NCBI GenBank assembly: GCA_013153635.1
Contig: JAADDZ010000023.1
Coordinates: 1-26,723 of the forward strand
Origin: Aquificota bacterium
Lineage (GTDB): Bacteria > Aquificota > Aquificia > Aquificales > Hydrogenothermaceae
DNA length: 26,723 nt
Direction: 5' to 3'
Positions 1-7,362 of this stretch are shown in pieces. The notes beneath the pieces are model-generated. The model did no database searches. It had not been told where the DNA came from and saw only the letters and a list, made by a program, of their open reading frames with translations. A program made the position numbers and the translations under genes. Every line of letters starts with the position of its first letter. Positions within the stretch are counted from its first letter, which is position 1.

Positions 1-49
1 TTTTATTATTTTATTTTTTATTTATTTATTATATTAATAATAATAATAG
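1..49. other. AT-only duplex unwinding element with DnaA-trio run
   Basis: Bases 1-48 are exclusively A or T. Read 3' to 5' on the plus strand from base 49, the sequence is GAT, AAT, AAT, AAT, AAT (49 back to 35). This fits the DnaA-trio pattern 3'-[G/A]AT-5' known from Bacillus subtilis, where DnaA engages single-stranded DNA beside the anchoring DnaA box. A two-base CC spacer (50-51) separates the trios from the DnaA box at 52-60, whose orientation is the one expected for loading DnaA onto the trio strand. The element would be the melting site. Function is inferred from arrangement only. Confidence 0.75.
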
Positions 50-51
50 CC

Positions 52-60
52 TGTGGATAA
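52..60 (-). promoter_or_regulatory. DnaA box next to the trio element
   Basis: A perfect TTATCCACA on the minus strand (TGTGGATAA on plus). It stands alone, 46 bp before the next cluster, and directly abuts the CC spacer and the DnaA-trio run. By analogy with the basal unwinding system of other bacteria it would be the anchor box from which a DnaA filament extends over the AT-rich element. Confidence 0.8.
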
Positions 61-85
61 CTTAAAAATTTTGCAAATTTTCTAG

Positions 86-116
86 TTAAATCAAACACTT
101 AACCCTGTGGATAACT
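86..116 (+). repeat. 31-nt origin repeat, copy 1
   Basis: First of three copies of a unit in which a conserved AAATCAAA core and a TTAA stretch precede the DnaA box and a trailing CT. It differs from copy 2 at three of 31 positions. Only the DnaA box part has an obvious function. The conserved upstream half is unexplained. Confidence 0.75.
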
Positions 117-137
117 ATGTGGATAACTTGTGGATAA
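106..137 (-). promoter_or_regulatory. Cluster of three DnaA boxes
   Basis: Three perfect 9-mers at 106-114, 118-126 and 129-137, all in the same orientation, with starts 12 and 11 bp apart, about one helical turn. The first is the 3' part of a longer 31-nt repeat that recurs at 202 and 332. Confidence 0.85.
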
Positions 138-201
138 CTCAAATTTTGAAATTTTCTTTTAATTAGAACACTTATCTAGTTAGATAACACTAACATTTTA
201 A

Positions 202-232
202 TAAAATCAAATATTTAACCCTGTGGATAACT
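202..232 (+). repeat. 31-nt origin repeat, copy 2
   Basis: Second copy, ending in the DnaA box at 222-230 plus CT. It differs from copy 3 at only two of 31 positions, and the match to copy 3 extends six bases further upstream (TTTTAA at 196-201 and 326-331). Confidence 0.75.
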
Positions 233-290
233 CTGTGGATAACTGCCAGTTATCCACATACTATCCACAATTTTTTTGAGGTTATCCACA
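222..290. promoter_or_regulatory. Mixed-orientation DnaA box cluster with a 25-bp palindrome
   Basis: Two boxes read TGTGGATAA (222-230, 234-242). They are followed by inverted TTATCCACA at 250-258 and 282-290 and the near match CTATCCACA at 261-269. Boxes 234 and 250 lie in a palindrome with 12-base arms (234-245 and 247-258) around the single base 246. Start spacings of 12, 16, 11 and 21 bp are seen. This is the only place in the array where box orientation reverses. Confidence 0.85.
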
Positions 291-306
291 GGTTTTTCTT
301 TGGGTA

Positions 307-315
307 TGTGGATAA
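307..315 (-). promoter_or_regulatory. DnaA box
   Basis: A single perfect TGTGGATAA between the inverted boxes (250-290) and the pair next to pyrG (352-371). It is in the same orientation as most of the array. Its start is 45 bp before the next box. Confidence 0.8.
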
Positions 316-331
316 CTTTTTGATTTTTTAA

Positions 332-362
332 TAAAATCAAATACTTAATCCTGTGGATAACT
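332..362 (+). repeat. 31-nt origin repeat, copy 3
   Basis: Third copy, ending in the DnaA box at 352-360 plus CT. In each of the three copies the unit is followed by a second DnaA box starting 11-12 bp after the first. Confidence 0.75.
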
Positions 363-371
363 TGTGGATAA
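352..371 (-). promoter_or_regulatory. Pair of DnaA boxes beside the pyrG stop
   Basis: Two perfect 9-mers at 352-360 and 363-371, starts 11 bp apart. The second ends three bases before the pyrG stop codon (375-377, minus), so transcription of pyrG that does not stop at once would run into the origin array. Confidence 0.85.
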
Positions 372-374
372 CTT

Positions 375-1982
375 CTATTTTTTTTCTTTATGTTTTACAG
401 ATGCATCTACAAACGATACAAAAAGAGGGTGAGGGCTGAAAGGTTTTGATTTAAATTCTGGGTGAAACTGACATGCTACAAACCATGGGTGGAGTTCTTC
501 TGGGAGTTCTATAATTTCGGCTAATTTTTTAGCTTTGTATTCTCCAGATACAATTAAACCTTTTTCTTCCAGAATAGGTCTAAATTCTGGATTCATCTCA
601 TATCTATGTCTGTGTCTTTCATATATCTCTTCTTGTTTATAAATCTGATATGCTTTTGTGTTTGGTTTTAATGTACATTTGTAAGCTCCAAGTCTCATAG
701 TTCCACCTTTTTTATCTATACCCTTTTGGTCTGGCATAAGGTCTATTACTGGATACGGTGTTTCAGGGTCAAACTCTGTAGAGTTTGCTTCTTTTAAACC
801 TGCTACATTTCTCGCAAATTCTATAACAGCTACCTGCATTCCAAGACATATACCAAGGTAAGGTATGTTATTTTCTCTTGCATATTTTACTGTAAGGATT
901 TTTCCTTCTACTCCTCTTTCACCAAAACCTCCGGGGACTAAAATCCCATTTACTTCACCTAAGATTTGGTCTATATTTTCTTCGTCTATCTTATCTGCTT
1001 CTATCCATTTTATATTTACTTTTACTTTGTTAGGTATCTGTGCATGTATTAAAGCTTCATATATGCTTTTATAGGCGTCTTTTAGCTCTACATATTTTCC
1101 AACGATAGCTATAGATACTTCTTTCTTGAGTTTAGAAAGGACATTTACTATTTTTTCCCATTTAGATAGGTCAGGTTCTCTGTATTCTAATTTTAAGAGT
1201 TTAGATATTACTTTATCTAGTTTTTCCCTTTTTAGATATGTAGGAAGTTCATAAATGAATTCTAAATCTGGTGCAGAAAGGACTGCTTCTTCATTTACAT
1301 TAGTAAATAAGGCAAGTTTTCTCTTTATAGGTTTTGGAAGAGGTCTGTCAGCTCGACAAATCAAAATGTTTGGTTGGATTCCGATAGCTCTTAATTCTTT
1401 TACTGAATGCTGACTAGGTTTTGTTTTTAGTTCTCCTGCCGCTTTTATATAAGGAACGTACGTTAGGTGAATAAAGATAGCATTTTCTCTACCTAATTCT
1501 AATCCCATCTGTCTTATGGCTTCTAGGAAAGGTAGACTTTCTATATCTCCTACAGTTCCTCCTATCTCAATCAATGCTATGTCTGAGCCTTTTGCGGCTT
1601 TTTCTATACTTTTGATAATCTCGTTTGTAAAATGGGGAATAACTTGAACAGTAGCTCCTAAAAACTGACCTCTTCTTTCCTTTTCTAATAAGGAATGATA
1701 CAGTTTTCCTGAAGTTGTATTATTGTATTTTGTTAATGTAACATTGGTAAATCTTTCATAATGTCCAAGGTCTAAGTCCGTTTCTGCTCCGTCTTCTGTT
1801 ACGTAAACTTCTCCGTGCTGATATGGATTCATCGTTCCCGGGTCTATGTTTAGATATGGGTCTAGCTTCAAAAAGGTTATTTTATAACCCATAGATTCAA
1901 GTATAGACCCTATACTAGCAGAAGTTACACCTTTTCCTAAAGAAGATAAAACTCCTCCAGTGATAAAAACAAATTTTTTCAA
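375..1982 (-). CDS. pyrG: CTP synthase (glutamine hydrolysing)
   Basis: Makes CTP from UTP, ATP and glutamine, the last step of pyrimidine nucleotide synthesis; cytosolic. At 535 aa it is close to the usual length of about 540. The N-terminal synthase domain shows the ATP-binding stretch GVLSSLGKGVTSASIG (residues 10-25) and a conserved GGTVGDIES segment (141-149). The C-terminal class I glutamine amidotransferase domain has GGFGERG (351-357), nucleophile Cys379 in GICLGMQ, and the His507/Glu509 pair in FHPEF. The start is a TTG (1980-1982), supported by GAGG at 1990-1993 on the minus strand with a 7-base gap. The gene is transcribed toward the DnaA box array at 1-374 and is divergent from the small membrane protein gene at 2065. 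No clear terminator lies between it and the origin. Confidence 0.98.
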   Translation of the reverse strand: MKKFVFITGGVLSSLGKGVTSASIGSILESMGYKITFLKLDPYLNIDPGTMNPYQHGEVYVTEDGAETDLDLGHYERFTNVTLTKYNNTTSGKLYHSLLEKERRGQFLGATVQVIPHFTNEIIKSIEKAAKGSDIALIEIGGTVGDIESLPFLEAIRQMGLELGRENAIFIHLTYVPYIKAAGELKTKPSQHSVKELRAIGIQPNILICRADRPLPKPIKRKLALFTNVNEEAVLSAPDLEFIYELPTYLKREKLDKVISKLLKLEYREPDLSKWEKIVNVLSKLKKEVSIAIVGKYVELKDAYKSIYEALIHAQIPNKVKVNIKWIEADKIDEENIDQILGEVNGILVPGGFGERGVEGKILTVKYARENNIPYLGICLGMQVAVIEFARNVAGLKEANSTEFDPETPYPVIDLMPDQKGIDKKGGTMRLGAYKCTLKPNTKAYQIYKQEEIYERHRHRYEMNPEFRPILEEKGLIVSGEYKAKKLAEIIELPEELHPWFVACQFHPEFKSKPFSPHPLFVSFVDASVKHKEKK

Positions 1983-2064
1983 ATTACGACCTCTAAAATT
2001 TTGAATTAAAATTAAAACTAAAACATTTTAAACTATTTGAAGCTCTTAAAAAAGAGGAACTGTT

Positions 2065-2400
2065 ATGGTTTTAAAATTGTTCATAGTAATCCTTGTTATA
2101 TTTTTTGTAGGATTAGGTATAGATTATATTTTTGTTATTTTAGAAAAAAAGGGAATACTAGAAGTAGGTTCTTTCCTACATATCCTAGCTAATGGAGTTT
2201 TGATATTTATCCCTCTTTCTATTATCAGAAAGAAAAATTTTTATATATGTTTTCCACTTATTTTATTTACTGCTTTTATTGTTTATGCTCCTATTGTTAT
2301 AATTAAATACAGTTATATAATTTTCTTGAGTATTGCTGTTTATACTATATTTGCATTCTATATAATCTGTAAAAAATCTAAACATATAGGAGAAGTATGA
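2065..2400 (+). CDS. Small multi-spanning membrane protein, unknown function
   Basis: I do not recognise a family. The 111-residue product is almost entirely hydrophobic, with about four predicted membrane helices (roughly 3-22, 38-56, 60-80 and 83-103) and short basic loops such as RKK (55-57) and KKSK near the C-terminus. Start ATG is preceded by GAGGA at 2054-2058. Its stop overlaps the argS start (ATGA, 2397-2400), so the two are probably translationally coupled. It leads a run with argS and the SPOR-domain gene, divergent from pyrG across an 82-bp gap that must hold promoters for both directions; I could not pick clear -35/-10 pairs there. Confidence 0.7.
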   Translation: MVLKLFIVILVIFFVGLGIDYIFVILEKKGILEVGSFLHILANGVLIFIPLSIIRKKNFYICFPLILFTAFIVYAPIVIIKYSYIIFLSIAVYTIFAFYIICKKSKHIGEV

Positions 2401-4055
2401 AAACACAGATAAAAGAAAAGATAGTAGATGTTATATCTAAAGAAATTAAAGAAGTAGATTCTTTAAAAGAGAAAGTAAAGATAGAAATTCCAAAAGAAGA
2501 AAAATTTGGGGACATCTCTACAAATGTAGCTTTTTTATTATCAAAACCTCTAAAAAAGAAACCTATAGAGATAGCTCACCAGATAAAAAGCCTATTGGAA
2601 AACGAAAGAGAGTTTGAAAAGGTAGAAGTAGCAGGAGGGGGTTTTATAAACATATTCCTATCTCAAGAATTCTTTTGGTCTTTCTTGAAAGAAGCTGTAA
2701 AAGAGGGAGAAAACTATGGGAGAGAGAAAACAAAAGACAAAGGTTTTATAAATATAGAGTTTGTGAGTGCTAATCCCACAGGACCTTTGCATCTTGGACA
2801 TGGGAGAGGTGCAGTTGTTGGAAGTACCCTTGCTAATTTAAAAGATTATGCCGGTTACATTGTAGAAAAAGAATTTTATATAAATGATGCAGGAAAACAG
2901 ATTTATCTACTTGGAAAATCTGTCTACGCTAGATTTAGACAGATAGAAGAACCTGATTATCCGTTTCCAGAAGATGGTTATAAAGGAGAATACATAAAAG
3001 AAATAGCCCAAGAGCTGTACCATTATGAAAGAGAAAAAATATATTCAATGTTAGATGAAGAAGAAGCTATAGAATTTTGTGCAAGCTATGCGAAAAATTA
3101 TCTTTTAGATGAGATAAAAAAAGATTTAAAAGATTTTGGAGTTGAGTTTGATATTTGGTTTAGTGAAAAATCTCTCTACGAACACGGGAAGGTAGATGAG
3201 GCTATAGAGTTTTTACAAAAAAAAGGGTTAGTTTACGAAAAAGAAGGAGCTTTGTGGTTAAAAACTACCGAATACGGAGATGACAAAGATAGAGTTCTAA
3301 TAAAGTCAGATGGAACATACACTTATTTTTCTGCAGACATAGCATACCATTATGATAAGTTTAAAAGGGGATACGATTACATAATCAATGTTTGGGGAGC
3401 AGACCATCATGGATATTTCCCAAGATTAAAAGCGGCAGTTATGGCTTTTGGCGTACCAGAGGATTGGATTAGGGTGATTTTTATTCAGATGGTAAAACTA
3501 TTTAAAGACGGAAAAGAGATAAAAATGTCAAAAAGGTCAGGTGAGTTTATAACTCTAAGAGAACTACTAAAGCAGGTTGGTAAAGATGTAGTTCGTTATA
3601 TCTTTTTGACAAAAGATAGTAATACCCATCTAAATTTTGATATAGACTTAGCTCTAAAACAGTCAAATGAGAATCCAGTTTATTATGTCCAATATGCACA
3701 TGCAAGAATTATGTCTGTATTTAGAGAAGCAAAACAAAGATATGGTTTTGATGCAGAAACAGAGTTCGAAGCAGACCTTTCTCTATTGAGTGAGAATATA
3801 GAAAGGCAAATTATGAAAGATATAGCCTTTTTACCAGAGCTTATAAAAGAGATAGCCCACAAAGAACAGCCCCATAAATTAACAGTTCTTAGCTACAATT
3901 TAGCGTCAAAATTTCACAGCTACTACTATCATTATAAATTTTTAGAAAGAAACGAAAACTTAATGAAGGCGAGATTATTCCTTTTAAAAGCTATAAGGAA
4001 TGCTCTAAGAACACTTTTTAAGCTAATGGGAATAACCCCTGTGGAGAAAATGTAG
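2397..4055 (+). CDS. argS: Arginine--tRNA ligase
   Basis: Class I aminoacyl-tRNA synthetase charging tRNA-Arg with arginine; cytosolic and essential. The 552-aa length is typical. It carries the arginyl N-terminal (Add1) domain (about 1-90) with the FGD(I/Y)S-type segment at 37-41, the HIGH motif as HLGH (132-135) after SANPTGP, the WGADHHGY segment (333-340), and a KMSKS-type motif as KMSKR (376-380). The C-terminal DALR anticodon-binding domain includes the YVQYAHAR segment. The start ATG overlaps the stop of the upstream membrane protein gene, and the next gene begins immediately after its TAG stop. Confidence 0.98.
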   Translation: MKTQIKEKIVDVISKEIKEVDSLKEKVKIEIPKEEKFGDISTNVAFLLSKPLKKKPIEIAHQIKSLLENEREFEKVEVAGGGFINIFLSQEFFWSFLKEAVKEGENYGREKTKDKGFINIEFVSANPTGPLHLGHGRGAVVGSTLANLKDYAGYIVEKEFYINDAGKQIYLLGKSVYARFRQIEEPDYPFPEDGYKGEYIKEIAQELYHYEREKIYSMLDEEEAIEFCASYAKNYLLDEIKKDLKDFGVEFDIWFSEKSLYEHGKVDEAIEFLQKKGLVYEKEGALWLKTTEYGDDKDRVLIKSDGTYTYFSADIAYHYDKFKRGYDYIINVWGADHHGYFPRLKAAVMAFGVPEDWIRVIFIQMVKLFKDGKEIKMSKRSGEFITLRELLKQVGKDVVRYIFLTKDSNTHLNFDIDLALKQSNENPVYYVQYAHARIMSVFREAKQRYGFDAETEFEADLSLLSENIERQIMKDIAFLPELIKEIAHKEQPHKLTVLSYNLASKFHSYYYHYKFLERNENLMKARLFLLKAIRNALRTLFKLMGITPVEKM

Positions 4056-4589
4056 ATGGAAAGAGACATAAAACATACGATTAAAAATTTGGAAAGCAAG
4101 AGAAAAAAAATTGAAAAAATTGAAAAAATAATACTGTTCCTTTCAGGAATTATTTTGATAATAATATTTTCAATTATAGGGCTAAATATCTATTCAGGGA
4201 TAGGTCAAAAAGTGTCAGAGCCAGAGATAGAGGTAATTTCTGGGAAAAAATTAGAGCCTAAAAAAGAGGTAATAATACAAAAACCAAAAGATAAAAAAGT
4301 AGAACAAACTCAAAACAAGACCCAAAAAGAGCAACCAACTCCTCACCCAAGAACTAAACCAAAAGCTATTCCTTCATCTTTTTATACTATACAAGTTGGA
4401 GCATTCAAAACGAAAACCAACGCAGAAAAATTTATAAAGGAAAAAAATTTAAAAGACGCATTTATCGTACACGACCAAAAACTGTACAAAGTTATGGTAG
4501 GCAAATTCAAAACCAAAAAGGAAGCTTTTGTATATCTCAAAAAGAACAAAATAAAAGGCTTTGTAAAAAAATTAAAATCTACTGATTAA
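4056..4589 (+). CDS. SPOR-domain inner-membrane protein
   Basis: A bitopic membrane protein with a SPOR peptidoglycan-binding domain. A basic, coiled N-terminus (1-25) is followed by one membrane helix (about 26-46), a lysine/proline-rich linker (about 50-106) and a SPOR domain (about 107-175) beginning FYTIQVGAF and containing the second half-repeat YKVMVGKF. SPOR domains bind denuded glycan strands, often at division sites, so a role in cell wall or division is plausible, as for FtsN/DedD-type proteins. The ATG follows the argS stop with no gap, so expression depends on the argS transcript. The 3' end directly abuts the convergent gene whose stop begins at 4590, with no room for a separate terminator. 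Confidence 0.85.
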   Translation: MERDIKHTIKNLESKRKKIEKIEKIILFLSGIILIIIFSIIGLNIYSGIGQKVSEPEIEVISGKKLEPKKEVIIQKPKDKKVEQTQNKTQKEQPTPHPRTKPKAIPSSFYTIQVGAFKTKTNAEKFIKEKNLKDAFIVHDQKLYKVMVGKFKTKKEAFVYLKKNKIKGFVKKLKSTD

Positions 4590-5810
4590 TCAGTTATTTT
4601 GTTCTTTTTGTTCTTGGGATACCTTGTTTATGATGTCCTTCATCATATTAGTTAAAAACTCACCTCTACTTAAGAGAGTATGTTCTTTTAAGACTCTTTC
4701 TCTTCCTGCTTTAGCTATTTCCTCTCTCTCGTGAGGAGCATCATGTAGATAATATGCTAGCTTTCCTTCTATTTCTACTGGGTCTAAAGGGTGGTATGTA
4801 ATGATTTCTCTATCTTCATACAGAATAGTTCTTGCGGCAAATCTATCCTCTACCATAGTTAACGCACCAGAAGCTACACTGTTAAATACAGTAAATCCAA
4901 AAGAAGTAGGCAAAAATGTAGGCTGGCTTAACAGCGCAATTTTTGTTTTTTCTAAAAATCTTATAATATCTGTTATGTTGTTTATATCAGGATATACAAT
5001 CACATTATCAGAAGTCTCTCCTTCAACTTTTCCCAAAATGTGAACCTCTGTATCCTCGATAGATTCTAGTATCTTCCATCTTCTTAAGTTCATAGCATAT
5101 GAACCAACTTGAATCAAAAGGTTTATATACTCATCATCTTTTTCTTTTTGAAATTTGAATAAGACTTCTTGAATCTTAGGGTTAAATTGTGATGCTATAT
5201 AGTTTGCACCAAATCTAATAGGCATATCAGGGTTTCTATAGAGTAATCTTCCTAACTCAATAGAAAAAAAGTATAAAGTCTCGTCCATCTGATTTTTCCA
5301 CTGCTGTTCAAATATAACAGGGTCAATAATAGGACCTACAAAAGTAACATCAAACTCCCTTTCCCACAGAGGTGGCTTGAAGTATGAAGGGTTTATTCCC
5401 GGGAGCATGTATGCCACATTTTTTCTCATTCCTGCTAACCACTGACTATGTTCTACATCAACAGTTAAAAATAATATCTGGTTAGAGTTTAATACTGATT
5501 TTAATTTTGAAAAATGTACCATAGGGTCTTCTATAAACCAGCTAATATGAATGTTTCCAAGTATGTCAAAAAAAGGTTTTCTAACATTATCCTTCTCTGC
5601 AAAGAGTACCCCGTTTAGATTAATGTCAAAGGTAAACAAAGGTTTAAAATCTATTATCTCTTGGGCTATTTGCTGGAGGTTACTCTCATTCGCCTCTAAA
5701 ACTTTTGTCTCAAAGTCTTTAGAAGAAACAGCCTTTGACAGACCATCTATAATATAATCTGTAAATCCTACAGGGTCAGGAGTCTTTATAAAAACTACTC
5801 TAGGTTTCAT
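4590..5810 (-). CDS. Glycosyltransferase-like protein (CgeB/DUF3880-type GT-B)
   Basis: Probably a GT-B-fold glycosyltransferase related to the CgeB/Glyco_trans_1_2 group; acceptor and sugar unknown. Supporting features: N-terminal Rossmann-like strands, the ISWFIEDP segment (about 109-116) and the LPGINPSYFKP segment followed by FDVTFVGP, both common in this group. The C-terminal GFTVFNSVASGALTMVEDR region resembles the nucleotide-sugar binding part, and the YHPLDPVEIEGKLAYYL and AGRERVLKEHT segments are typical of the C-terminal end of group 1 enzymes. Length 406 aa. The start ATG has a strong GGAGGG (5813-5818 on minus). It stands alone on the minus strand, back to back with the FadL-like gene. 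A role in protein or surface glycan modification is a guess. Confidence 0.6.
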   Translation of the reverse strand: MKPRVVFIKTPDPVGFTDYIIDGLSKAVSSKDFETKVLEANESNLQQIAQEIIDFKPLFTFDINLNGVLFAEKDNVRKPFFDILGNIHISWFIEDPMVHFSKLKSVLNSNQILFLTVDVEHSQWLAGMRKNVAYMLPGINPSYFKPPLWEREFDVTFVGPIIDPVIFEQQWKNQMDETLYFFSIELGRLLYRNPDMPIRFGANYIASQFNPKIQEVLFKFQKEKDDEYINLLIQVGSYAMNLRRWKILESIEDTEVHILGKVEGETSDNVIVYPDINNITDIIRFLEKTKIALLSQPTFLPTSFGFTVFNSVASGALTMVEDRFAARTILYEDREIITYHPLDPVEIEGKLAYYLHDAPHEREEIAKAGRERVLKEHTLLSRGEFLTNMMKDIINKVSQEQKEQNN

Positions 5811-5906
5811 ATTCCCTCCATCAAAATTATTTAAGCTTTAATTAAAAATTCTACACTAACTTTTATATTATTTCTTTTCTTATCAAGCTTTTTCTAAACA
5901 TAGTAC

Positions 5907-5936
5907 TTGACAATTTGATAAAAACATATCTAATAT
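5907..5936 (+). promoter_or_regulatory. Sigma-70-type promoter for the FadL/SCP2 unit
   Basis: A perfect -35 TTGACA (5907-5912) and -10 TAATAT (5931-5936, one mismatch) with an 18-bp spacer. Predicted transcription would start near 5943, giving a leader of about 50 nt before the ATG at 5992. The rest of the 181-bp gap (5811-5991) is AT-rich with no further motif I can support. Confidence 0.65.
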
Positions 5937-5991
5937 TAAAAATGATAAAAATTATTAAAAATATAAAATACTAACAGTAAGGAGGTTTATT

Positions 5992-7344
5992 ATGAAAAAG
6001 GCAGTAGGAGCAGTAGTGCTTGCGTCAGCTGTTTTTTCTACAGCGGCACTTGCTACAAATGGAGACAATCTAATCTGTTCAGGTCCTATATGTCGTGCGA
6101 TGGGAGGTGCAGGGATAGGACTACCAATGGAAACTGATTCTATTTATAAAAACCCAGCATGGCTTGCAGAATACTCTGATGGAGAAACTCTTATAGCATC
6201 TTTTGGAGGGACACTATTTTTGCCTACGGTAAAAGCAAAAATTGATACTATGATGATGAATGTAGATGCAAATGAAAATGGTACATATGAACCAGGTGAA
6301 CCAATGATAAATGCTGGAGGAATGACCAACTACGCAAAAAGTAAGGCAGATACATTTGCAGTACCAGAAATAGGAGTATTATACAGGTCTGGTAGAAATC
6401 TTACTTTTGGTATAGCCGCTTTTGGTATATCTGGAATGGGAGTAGATTACAGAAATTTAGACGACCCTATTGCTAATCAAGCGTTATCTCAAATGAACAC
6501 CTTGTTCCAGTTCTTTAGATTTATGCCTTCTGTTGGTTACAAAGCTGGAAACTTCTATATTGGTGGTTCGGTTCATCTAGCTTATGGCTTGTTATCTATA
6601 GGTGCTATTACATGTGCTACTAACCCTGATGGTTCTATCAGACCAAGTACCTGCTCTCAATCAGGTAGCGGTGCTTCTACAGACTTAGGGGCTGGTTATG
6701 ATATAGGTATCGGTTATAAGCTTTTTGACATGGTTTATATAGGAGCCAACTACCAGTCTCCTATAGAGATGAAATACAATAGAGTGTTTGATTTTAATAA
6801 AGATGGTGTTTACGATGACCTAAAACTCGAACAACCAGCAGAGTACGGTATCGGTATCGGTGCAGATTTTGGAAATGTGAGATTAGTTGCAGACTACAAA
6901 AAGATAAAATGGTCAGAAGCTTACGGTTATGGAAAAGGTACTGTGAACTTTGGCTGGAAAGACCAAGATGTTTACGCTCTTGGTGCAGAGTTTACCTTTG
7001 GGAGATTAAAACTTAGATTTGGTTACAATAATGGAGAAAGTCCTATACCTGATGCGGTTTACCAATCTCCTCCAATGACTCCAACACAATTTATGGGAGC
7101 AGTACAAACATCATACTTCAATCTAGTAGGATTCCCAGCTATAACTGAAGAAGCATATACAACAGGATTTAGTTACAATTTCTCTAAGCACTTTACAGTA
7201 GATTTTGCCTATACCTATATACCAGAAGCTACAGTTACCCAAGAAGCTCAAATGGATCCAGGTGGTGGATACATGACAGTTTACAAAGCAACCGCAAAAA
7301 ACCAGCAAGATGTAATTACAGCCGCGTTAACGTATAAATACTAA
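5992..7344 (+). CDS. FadL/OmpP1/TodX-family outer-membrane transport protein
   Basis: Predicted outer-membrane beta-barrel of the family that imports long-chain fatty acids and other hydrophobic molecules. A Sec signal peptide (1 to about 21, ending ALA) is followed by the family start: NGDNL, RAMGGAGIG (35-43) and the NPAWLA segment (54-59). Alternating beta strands run to a C-terminal aromatic residue (TYKY-end), as barrel proteins have. Two cysteine pairs (C29/C34 and C208/C221) could form disulfides. Two segments resemble EF-hand/thrombospondin-type calcium loops: D92-E103 and D267-D276. Strong AAGGAGG precedes the ATG. It is followed after 18 bp by an exported SCP2-like protein, suggesting a joint role in moving lipids or hydrocarbons across the envelope; the actual substrate is unknown. 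Confidence 0.85.
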   Translation: MKKAVGAVVLASAVFSTAALATNGDNLICSGPICRAMGGAGIGLPMETDSIYKNPAWLAEYSDGETLIASFGGTLFLPTVKAKIDTMMMNVDANENGTYEPGEPMINAGGMTNYAKSKADTFAVPEIGVLYRSGRNLTFGIAAFGISGMGVDYRNLDDPIANQALSQMNTLFQFFRFMPSVGYKAGNFYIGGSVHLAYGLLSIGAITCATNPDGSIRPSTCSQSGSGASTDLGAGYDIGIGYKLFDMVYIGANYQSPIEMKYNRVFDFNKDGVYDDLKLEQPAEYGIGIGADFGNVRLVADYKKIKWSEAYGYGKGTVNFGWKDQDVYALGAEFTFGRLKLRFGYNNGESPIPDAVYQSPPMTPTQFMGAVQTSYFNLVGFPAITEEAYTTGFSYNFSKHFTVDFAYTYIPEATVTQEAQMDPGGGYMTVYKATAKNQQDVITAALTYKY

Positions 7345-7362
7345 AACTAAGGAGGACAAATT

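Larger units (their letters stand above)
1..374. other. oriC: Probable chromosomal replication origin (oriC)
   Basis: This stretch has no gene. It contains eleven exact copies of the DnaA 9-mer: nine as TGTGGATAA (starting at 52, 106, 118, 129, 222, 234, 307, 352, 363) and two as TTATCCACA (250, 282). One near match, CTATCCACA, lies at 261. The left end (1-48) is made only of A and T, suiting a duplex unwinding element, and a DnaA-trio-like run links it to the first box. Neighbouring boxes start 11-12 or 21 bp apart, so many lie on one helix face. Box density, AT-rich element and absence of genes are the standard marks of a bacterial oriC. DnaA binding and opening at the left end are inferred. 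The region may continue left of the window. The last box ends three bases before the pyrG stop codon. Confidence 0.9.

Noticed and set aside
86-371. Possible CRISPR-like array of 31-nt repeats
   Set aside because: The spacing is irregular (116 and 130 bp), only three copies exist, the repeats end in DnaA boxes, and other DnaA boxes lie between them. An origin explains all this better.
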